Shown here: positions 1-5,347 of the stretch, in pieces
Position numbering within the stretch: position 1 is the stretch's first letter
How the letters are laid out: each line of letters begins with the position of its first letter
DNA from: Clostridiaceae bacterium AF10-41
GTDB taxonomy: Bacteria > Bacillota > Clostridia > Clostridiales > Clostridiaceae
NCBI GenBank assembly: GCA_027686065.1
Contig: JAQCTH010000098.1
Span: forward strand, 1-10,144
Direction: 5' to 3'
Length of the DNA stretch: 10,144 nt
Translations under genes and position numbers: made by a program
Notes under the pieces: model-generated
The model's input: the letters and a program-made list of their open reading frames with translations, nothing else
The model's database searches: none
What the model was told of the DNA's origin: nothing

Positions 1-154
1 ATATAGGTAAAATACTTAAAATATGATTTGTATTATTAAAGTTTTTAGTTTGAGAAAGCATTTTATTACAACTTGGACATTTAATAGTATAAGATTTGTT
101 AAATATTATATCGATTTTAAGAAATTTATTATCACAGTATGGACATGCTTTCAT
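1..154 (-). CDS. Small CXXC/CXXC zinc-ribbon protein, 3' end beyond window
   Basis: Read leftwards from ATG at 154-152, the frame stays open for 51 codons to the window edge, so the C-terminus is missing. The start is supported by a well placed GGAGG (161-165 on the plus strand reads CCTCC), seven bases before the ATG, and by a sigma-A promoter upstream. The protein begins MKACPYCDNKF and has two Cys pairs, C4-x2-C7 (CPYC) and C26-x2-C29 (CPSC), separated by 18 residues. That is a classic four-cysteine zinc ribbon. Small clostridial proteins of the 'CXXC-20-CXXC' type have this layout, usually followed by one or two membrane segments; that family assignment is from memory and the tail is not visible. 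It is transcribed divergently from the purine cluster and nothing here links the two. Function unknown. Confidence 0.7.
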   Translation of the reverse strand, partial: MKACPYCDNKFLKIDIIFNKSYTIKCPSCNKMLSQTKNFNNTNHILSILPI

Positions 155-184
155 AAATTACCTCCAAATAAAATAACTAGTATA

Positions 185-214
185 ATTATATCATTATATG
201 GATATATATGTAAA
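185..214 (-). promoter_or_regulatory. Sigma-A promoter of the zinc-ribbon gene
   Basis: On the minus strand, TTTACA (209-214) is followed after 18 bases by TATAAT (185-190). It lies about 20 bases upstream of the GGAGG of the leftward gene. Both boxes are near consensus, but the region is so AT-rich that such boxes also occur by chance. Confidence 0.55.
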
Positions 215-233
215 TGTTATAATATTTAAACAG

Positions 234-270
234 CCTATGAAATATATCTACAAAGGATATATTTCATAGG
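234..270. terminator. Perfect 15-bp hairpin between divergent promoters
   Basis: CCTATGAAATATATC (234-248) is exactly complementary to GATATATTTCATAGG (256-270) with a 7-base loop. On the plus strand it is followed by TTACTTTTAT, a moderate T-run, so it looks like an intrinsic terminator. No recognised gene reads into it from either side: the zinc-ribbon gene starts left of it and runs away, and the purine cluster starts right of it and runs away. It may end an unseen small or antisense RNA, be left over from a lost gene, or insulate the two promoters. Confidence 0.5.
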
Positions 271-324
271 TTACTTTTATATACATGGAAAGTGAAAGAT
301 ATTTTGAGATTCATCTTTGATTCT

Positions 325-356
325 TAAAATGATAAATGTAATTACTAAAATGATAA
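325..356 (+). repeat. Two 11-bp direct repeats, 21 bp apart
   Basis: TAAAATGATAA occurs at 325-335 and again at 346-356, start to start 21 bases, which is two helical turns. The spacing would put two protein copies on the same DNA face, about 200 bases upstream of the sigma-54 promoter. In DNA this AT-rich the repeat could be chance. Confidence 0.3.
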
Positions 357-373
357 CAAAGTAAGGTTTAGTA

Positions 374-395
374 GTTGTCTTAGGTAAAAAGCAAC
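374..395. promoter_or_regulatory. Imperfect 22-bp dyad, candidate activator site
   Basis: GTTG at 374-377 pairs with CAAC at 392-395, and TT at 380-381 with AA at 388-389, giving a dyad with two mismatches per arm around a 6-base centre. Its centre is roughly 155 bases upstream of the -24 element, a normal distance for an enhancer-binding protein. It also lies in the least AT-rich patch of this intergenic region. Only the position and symmetry support it. Confidence 0.25.
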
Positions 396-536
396 AAGTA
401 GCAGGGGATAGGTTTTAAAAATTAAAATAATTATAATTAAAATAAATAATTAAGCAATAAAGTTCTTAATGTATTTTTAATTAAAAGTACTTGGAATCAT
501 TTGAATTCTAAGTTTTGCATAACAAAATTATGGAAT

Positions 537-554
537 TTGGCATGAATAATGCTT
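537..554 (+). promoter_or_regulatory. Sigma-54 (-24/-12) promoter of ssnA
   Basis: The sequence TTGGCATGAATAATGCT has the obligatory GG (539-540) and GC (551-552) separated by exactly 10 bases, and matches the TGGCACG-N4-TTGC consensus at nearly every conserved base. With the C of GC at -12, transcription would start near 564, giving a leader of about 29 bases that contains GGAGGG (580-585) before the ATG at 593. A sigma-54 promoter requires an ATPase activator (enhancer-binding protein). In E. coli the equivalent purine cluster is associated with the activator-like gene ygeV. No such activator is in this window. Confidence 0.82.
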
Positions 555-592
555 TAAATATTATTGATCATATTATACTGGAGGGAAGATAA

Positions 593-1921
593 ATGATTTT
601 AGTAGGTAATGGAATAGTTATAACCCAGGATAATAATAACCCAATTATAAATAATGGAGCTATAGTTATTAAAGATAATATTATAGTGGAAGTTGGAGGT
701 TATAATGCCTTAAAGTCAAAATACAATAATTATGAATTTGTTGATGCTAAAGGTAAGGTAATAATGCCTGGAATAATTAATAATCATCATCATATTTATA
801 GTGCTTTTGCAAGAGGAATGGATAACAAAGAAGCACCTTCTAATAATTTTGTTGAAATATTAGAGAGACTTTGGTGGAAAATGGACAAAAAGTTAACTTT
901 AGAGGATACAAAATATAGTGCATATACAACTTATATTGATTGTATAAAAAATGGAGTAACAACTGTATTTGATCACCACGCTAGTCCGTATAGTATTACA
1001 GATAGTTTATTTACAATTGGAGATGTGGCTAAAGAGTTGGGAATGAGAACAACTTTATGTTACGAAGTTTCTGATAGGGATGGAGTAGATATAACAAATG
1101 AAGGTATTTATGAAAACGTAAACTTTATTAAATATGCTAATAAAGATGACAGCGATATGATAAAAGGTTTATTTGGCCTTCATGCCTCTTTTACATTAAG
1201 TAATAATACTTTAGAAAAATGTGCTAAAGAGATGGAAGGTTTAAATACAGGTTATCATGTGCATGCAGCAGAAGGAATAGCAGATTTACATGATACATTA
1301 AAAGTTTCTGGAAAAAGGGTAATAGAAAGATTAAATGATTATAACATATTAGGAAATAAGACCTTAGCAGTTCATTGTATTCATATAAATAATAGTGAAA
1401 TGGATTTATTAAAGAGTACAAATACAAATGTTATAAACAATCCAGAATCTAATATGGGTAATGCTGTTGGGTGTTCTCCAGTTTTAGAAATGTTAAATAA
1501 GGGTGTAACAGTTGGTATGGGGACTGATGGATATACAAGTGATATGTTTGAGTCTATGAAAGTATTTCCTATAATACAAAGACATAATAGATGCCATCCT
1601 AGTGTAGCATTTAATGAAACCTTTAAATTATTATTTGAAAATAATAAGATTATTGCGGATAAGTACTTTAATAAGGAAGTTGGAGTATTAAAAGAGGGAG
1701 CCTATGCAGATATAATTGTTTTAGATTACAATCCACTAACTCCAATGAATGCCAATAACCTCCATGGTCATATGTTATTTGGATTTACAGGAAGATCTGT
1801 TATAACAACTATAATTAATGGGAAAATTATTATGAAGGATAGAGAACTGCTTAATATAGACGAAGAAAAAATATTTAGAAAATCAAGAGAACTTGCACAA
1901 AAGCTATGGGAAAAAATGTGA
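593..1921 (+). CDS. ssnA: SsnA-type metal-dependent aminohydrolase
   Basis: A 442-residue cytoplasmic amidohydrolase-superfamily enzyme, the length expected for the SsnA family (putative selenium metabolism/purine catabolism protein; the E. coli form is about the same size). The metal ligands of the guanine-deaminase/chlorohydrolase-like fold are all present: H65 and H67 in INNHHHIYSAF, H222 and the likely catalytic E227 in YHVHAAEG, H261/H264 in AVHCIH, and D312 in GMGTDG. H197 in GLHASF is also conserved in relatives. A short beta-sandwich surrounds the barrel (residues 1-55 and the last ~65, with the AYADIIVLD signature). The start is fixed by GGAGGG seven bases upstream. Its substrate is not settled; gene context in several bacteria points to a step in anaerobic urate or xanthine breakdown, either deamination or ring opening. 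First gene of a sigma-54 unit; 95 bases separate it from the permease, with no clear terminator. Confidence 0.9.
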   Translation: MILVGNGIVITQDNNNPIINNGAIVIKDNIIVEVGGYNALKSKYNNYEFVDAKGKVIMPGIINNHHHIYSAFARGMDNKEAPSNNFVEILERLWWKMDKKLTLEDTKYSAYTTYIDCIKNGVTTVFDHHASPYSITDSLFTIGDVAKELGMRTTLCYEVSDRDGVDITNEGIYENVNFIKYANKDDSDMIKGLFGLHASFTLSNNTLEKCAKEMEGLNTGYHVHAAEGIADLHDTLKVSGKRVIERLNDYNILGNKTLAVHCIHINNSEMDLLKSTNTNVINNPESNMGNAVGCSPVLEMLNKGVTVGMGTDGYTSDMFESMKVFPIIQRHNRCHPSVAFNETFKLLFENNKIIADKYFNKEVGVLKEGAYADIIVLDYNPLTPMNANNLHGHMLFGFTGRSVITTIINGKIIMKDRELLNIDEEKIFRKSRELAQKLWEKM

Positions 1922-2016
1922 TAGGTATTGATTAAGGTCAGCTTAATAAATAACAATTTAGTATAGACTCAATATGCAATAATTAAATATATTATATAAA
2001 AATGGGAGGTATTATT

Positions 2017-3411
2017 ATGGGGAAAAATAATAAAAGGGAAGTAAATGATAGTAGTGAATTAATTTATCAGTTGGATGGTAGACCACCTTTAAGTAAGGCA
2101 CTGCCACTAGGTATTCAGCATGTATTAGCTATGTTCACAGGTAATTTAGCTCCAATATTTGTACTTACAGGTATTCTTGGAACAAGTGCATCAGATCGTA
2201 TTATAATGATACAAAGTGCAATGCTTGTATCAGGTCTTATTACATTTCTACAGTTATATCCATTTAAAATTGGCAAGTTTCAAATAGGTTCAAGGCTACC
2301 TATAGTTATGGGTACATCCTTTGCTTTTGTCCCAACTATGCAGGCAATTAGTGAAAAATTGCATGGAGAAGGAATATCACCAGAAATAGCCATGGGTATT
2401 ATTCTCGGAGGTACATTGCTTGGGGGATTTGTGGAAGACATAATGGGAATCTTTATAAAACCTTTAAAGAAGTTCTTTCCACCATTAGTAGTAGGTTCTG
2501 TTTTGGTTACAATAGGTATAAAGCTTTTAGGGACAGGAGCAAATTATTTTGTAGGATCACCTAAGACAGCAAATGATTTTGATCCAAGAAATCTTGTTTT
2601 AGGTTTTACTGTATTAGTAACAATACTTTTAATTAATAGATTTGCGAAAGGACTATGGAAAGCATCATCAATATTAGTAGGCTTGGTGGCAGGATATACT
2701 TTAGCTTTATTTATGGGCATGGTAAATTTCGATACAATTGCAAATGCGAGCTGGGCAAGTGTACCAACTCCATTCCATTTTAAGCTTGCATTCAGAATGG
2801 ATGTAATAATGGCCTTTTTTGCTGTATATGTTGTATCTGGACTTGAGACAATAGGTAATACAAGTGGTATAACAATGGCTGCATTTAATAGGGATGCTAC
2901 AGGTGAAGAAACTTCAGGTGCAATCTTGGCAGATGCAGTAGGATCACAGGTTGCAGCAATATTTAATACTCTACCTAATACTGCATTTGGACAAAATGCA
3001 GGTATTGTAGCTATGACTGGAGTTGTAAATCGTTTTTGTATAGCTACAGGAGCAGCTGTTTTAGTGTTAGCAGGTTTCTTTCCTAAAATAGGAGCTATTT
3101 TTTCAGCTATGCCTAACAGCGTTTTAGGTGGTGCTGTTGTTACTGTATTCGCTATGATTCTTTTAAATGGTATAAAAATGATCGCCTCTGCTGGCTTTAA
3201 TGATATAAATAATTTAATTGTTGGTGTAACCTTTGGTCTTGGATATGGTGTTGGGAATCTACCAGCAGAAATAAAAGCAAAGTTTCCAGTAGTAATGCAA
3301 TATATATTCCAGGAGCCAGTGGCAGCAGTATGTATTGTTAGTGTTATTGCATGTCTAATATTTAAACCTAAGCAGATAGAAGAAGCTTCTGTAAGTGCTT
3401 TGGAGAGCTAA
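2017..3411 (+). CDS. NCS2-family purine (xanthine/urate) permease
   Basis: A 464-residue, strongly hydrophobic inner-membrane transporter of the nucleobase:cation symporter-2 family, with the expected ~14 membrane segments. The upstream ATG at 2002 is rejected because it overlaps the ribosome site GGGAGG (2004-2009), which is correctly spaced for the ATG at 2017. Family landmarks are the QH pair in the first segment (Q34-H35), E277 in GLETIGN, D306 in ILADAVGS and Q326-N327 in the FGQNAGIVAMTG signature. The last resembles XanQ/UacT-type purine carriers (QNNG) more than uracil carriers (EN-G). Two deviations from the E. coli XanQ pattern as I remember it are N281 where XanQ has Asp, and alanine at 328 in place of the second Asn of QNNG, so substrate preference may differ. 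It presumably imports xanthine or urate for the enzymes encoded around it. It probably shares the ssnA transcript, as I see no promoter of its own. Confidence 0.9.
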   Translation: MGKNNKREVNDSSELIYQLDGRPPLSKALPLGIQHVLAMFTGNLAPIFVLTGILGTSASDRIIMIQSAMLVSGLITFLQLYPFKIGKFQIGSRLPIVMGTSFAFVPTMQAISEKLHGEGISPEIAMGIILGGTLLGGFVEDIMGIFIKPLKKFFPPLVVGSVLVTIGIKLLGTGANYFVGSPKTANDFDPRNLVLGFTVLVTILLINRFAKGLWKASSILVGLVAGYTLALFMGMVNFDTIANASWASVPTPFHFKLAFRMDVIMAFFAVYVVSGLETIGNTSGITMAAFNRDATGEETSGAILADAVGSQVAAIFNTLPNTAFGQNAGIVAMTGVVNRFCIATGAAVLVLAGFFPKIGAIFSAMPNSVLGGAVVTVFAMILLNGIKMIASAGFNDINNLIVGVTFGLGYGVGNLPAEIKAKFPVVMQYIFQEPVAAVCIVSVIACLIFKPKQIEEASVSALES

Positions 3412-3442
3412 AATATTAGATGAAGTATTTTATGCCGTTATT

Positions 3443-3459
3443 TTGGTATGAAAATTGCT
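3443..3459 (+). promoter_or_regulatory. Second sigma-54 promoter, upstream of the ygfK-like gene
   Basis: TTGGTATGAAAATTGCT has GG (3445-3446) and GC (3457-3458) exactly 10 bases apart, with TTGC perfect and only C-to-T changes in the -24 block. It shares TTGG-ATGA-A---TGCT with the promoter before ssnA. The predicted start is near 3470, about 70 bases before the ATG at 3540. It lies 30 bases past the permease stop, in a true intergenic position, which raises confidence. Confidence 0.8.
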
Positions 3460-3466
3460 AAATAAT

Positions 3467-3499
3467 ATAGTGCTATATAGTAAAGATATATAGCACTAT
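3467..3499 (+). terminator. Perfect 13-bp hairpin between permease and ygfK-like genes
   Basis: ATAGTGCTATATA (3467-3479) pairs exactly with TATATAGCACTAT (3487-3499) around the 7-base loop GTAAAGA. The following bases (TATTTCATAT) are only weakly T-rich, so as a terminator of the ssnA-permease transcript it would be leaky. The sigma-54 start predicted for the downstream unit (about 3470) falls at the foot of the stem, so the ygfK-xdh mRNA may begin with a 5' hairpin, a feature known to protect mRNAs from decay. Both roles are possible. Confidence 0.55.
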
Positions 3500-3539
3500 T
3501 ATTTCATATAAAATTTACTTGAAGAAAGGTGGTATAACC

Positions 3540-5276
3540 ATGAGTGATATAATGAAACCAATGTCTTTTGAAAAGATTCTTGATTTGACTCTTGAAGATT
3601 ATTATACAAAAGGCAAAATATTTGGAATAGAAGAAAAAGATTTTTATAGAGACATTGATAATAGTATCGAAATGAATTTTTGCAATGAATACTTAAGATT
3701 GCCAGTAGGTCCAGCAGCTGGTCCTCATACACAATTAACACAAAACTTTTTAGCTGGTTATTTAACAGGATGCAGATATTTTGAACCTAAGACAGTTCAA
3801 ATAGTAGATGGAAAAGACATGCAGGCAATGATTCCAAGACCATGCATCGATGCTAAAAATGTAGGTTATAATGTTGAATGGTCAACAGAATTAACGGTTG
3901 AAGAAGCGGTGGAAGAATATGTAAAAGCTTCTGTATTAATGCAAGTTATTGGTATTGAACTTGGACTATCAGATGTAAAAGATTTTATTCTTAATATAAG
4001 TGTAGGGTATGACCTAAAAGGAATTCAATCAAAGAAAATTTCTAACTTTATAGATAACCTTAAAGATTCAAAAGATACAGTGATTTTTAAGGAGTGTATT
4101 GATGTATTAAAGAAGAATATTAATAAATTCAAGAAATTTAAATTAGAAGATATAGATAATATTACTTCAAAGATTACAAATATAATTACACTATCCACAA
4201 TGCATGGATGTAAAGCAAGTGAAATTTTAGATATAGCAACTCATTTAATAGTAAATAAAAAGATAAACATGCTATTAAAATGTAACTCTACATTATTAGG
4301 ATATGATGCTGTAAGAGAAATCTTAGATAACTTAGGCTACAATGACATTGAATTAAAAAGAGAAGACTTTGACCATGACTTACAATTTGAAGCAGCTAAA
4401 GAAATTATAGCTAAGCTATTAAAAATAGCTAAGGAAAATAATGTAACTTTTGGAGTCAAACTTACTAATACATTACCTGTAGTTAATACAAGAGGTATTA
4501 TGCCAGGTGAAGCTATGTATATGTCTGGAAAGCCATTATATCCAATAGCAATAAATGTAGCTAAGAAGATTGCAAAAGAATTTAATAATATACCTATGTC
4601 TATGTCAGGCGGAATAGATAAAAATAATGTATTAGATGTTTTTAATTCTGGAATAGCTCCAATTACTATAGCTACATTATATTTACAACCAAAGGGTTAT
4701 ATAAATAACAATTCAGTATTAAATGAAATGAAAAGGGCAGGACAAGCACCAAAGTGCTTAAATCTTGAAGCTTTAGATATTTTAGGAGAAAAATCAAAGG
4801 CTGATGCTCATTATAAAAATAAAGGTAATGGGAGAGTATTAGAAGATAAGCTGGAAACTTTTGATTGCTTAAAGAGCTGTGGAATATGCGTTGATGTATG
4901 TCCGAATAGAGCAAATATGAGAGTGCCTGTTGAAGGACTTTCAGCTAATTATCAAATTCTTCATGTTGAAAATATGTGTAATGAATGTGGTAACTGTCAT
5001 ATGTTCTGTCCAAAGGGAGGCTTCCCATATCTTAAGAAAACAACTATTTTTAGAAATCTAGAAGAATATACTGATTCTAAGAATACTGGATTATTAAGAA
5101 TAAGCGAAGATAAATTCTTGTTAAGAGACGCTGGAAAAGAATATGTATATACAGTTAATTCAAAAGAAATTAAGAGTAAATTAGAAGTTACAGTAGAAAC
5201 AATCTTGAAAGATTACTATTATTATGTTGATAAAATAGATGGTTTAAGTGAAGAGGAACTAAATAAGTACGTATAA
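3540..5276 (+). CDS. ygfK: Short YgfK-like iron-sulfur oxidoreductase lacking the FAD/NAD(P)H domain
   Basis: A 578-residue protein starting MSDIMKPMSFEKIL. The start is set by AAAGGTGG (3526-3533), seven bases before ATG 3540; an in-frame TTG at 3519 lies upstream of that site and is rejected. Residues 1 to about 410 match the N-terminal TIM-barrel-like part of YgfK (the 'putative selenate reductase subunit' of purine clusters): PVGPAAGPHTQL, STMHGC ending at C224, GVKLTNTLP, and an SGGI (356-359) like the phosphate-binding turn of flavin barrels. Residues 443-491 carry two [4Fe-4S] motifs, C443-x3-C447-x2-C450-x3-C454-P and C480-x2-C483-x2-C486-x3-C490-P, followed by the usual YgfK tail. 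The GltD-like FAD and NAD(P)H-binding domain of about 400-450 residues that normally sits between them is absent. The join is clean and in frame. The layout thus resembles PreA of dihydropyrimidine dehydrogenase, which works with a separate flavin subunit (PreT). It likely passes electrons to or from the xanthine dehydrogenase encoded next; the exact reaction is unknown. Confidence 0.85.
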   Translation: MSDIMKPMSFEKILDLTLEDYYTKGKIFGIEEKDFYRDIDNSIEMNFCNEYLRLPVGPAAGPHTQLTQNFLAGYLTGCRYFEPKTVQIVDGKDMQAMIPRPCIDAKNVGYNVEWSTELTVEEAVEEYVKASVLMQVIGIELGLSDVKDFILNISVGYDLKGIQSKKISNFIDNLKDSKDTVIFKECIDVLKKNINKFKKFKLEDIDNITSKITNIITLSTMHGCKASEILDIATHLIVNKKINMLLKCNSTLLGYDAVREILDNLGYNDIELKREDFDHDLQFEAAKEIIAKLLKIAKENNVTFGVKLTNTLPVVNTRGIMPGEAMYMSGKPLYPIAINVAKKIAKEFNNIPMSMSGGIDKNNVLDVFNSGIAPITIATLYLQPKGYINNNSVLNEMKRAGQAPKCLNLEALDILGEKSKADAHYKNKGNGRVLEDKLETFDCLKSCGICVDVCPNRANMRVPVEGLSANYQILHVENMCNECGNCHMFCPKGGFPYLKKTTIFRNLEEYTDSKNTGLLRISEDKFLLRDAGKEYVYTVNSKEIKSKLEVTVETILKDYYYYVDKIDGLSEEELNKYV

Positions 5277-5347
5277 TAAGATATTTAAAAGAAAGTTTAT
5301 TGATATAACATCATATATTAGTTTGATAATTAGGAGGAGCAAGTTAA

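Larger units (their letters stand above)
271..536. other. Gene-free upstream region of the purine cluster
   Basis: No credible reading frame is visible on either strand and I recognise no riboswitch. Positions 415-480 are a run of A/T tracts, including AATTAAAATAA twice (420-430 and 435-445), likely to be bent or flexible DNA. Sigma-54 promoters need the activator, bound upstream, to loop to the polymerase, so an AT-rich spacer between candidate sites (325-395) and the promoter (537-554) makes sense; this is inference. Confidence 0.5.

Noticed and set aside
23..229. Forward 68-codon frame
   Set aside because: No ribosome site, and it is antisense to the minus-strand zinc-ribbon gene, which has a start signal, promoter and recognisable Cys motifs.
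271..592. Purine or molybdenum-cofactor riboswitch ahead of ssnA
   Set aside because: I see no conserved junction or paired helices of those classes, and the leader after the sigma-54 start is only about 29 bases.
1224..1427. Minus-strand frames inside ssnA and the other large genes
   Set aside because: They are shadows of well-supported plus-strand genes, with no start signals or recognisable motifs.
1931..1947. Small inverted repeat ATTAAG-N5-CTTAAT after ssnA
   Set aside because: A six-base A/T stem without a T-run is too weak to call a terminator or operator.
2002..2016. Upstream ATG for the permease
   Set aside because: It overlaps the GGGAGG ribosome site, which is correctly spaced for the ATG at 2017.
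3519..3539. Upstream TTG start for the ygfK-like gene
   Set aside because: It lies before the AAAGGTGG site; ATG 3540 gives the MSDIMKP start typical of YgfK.
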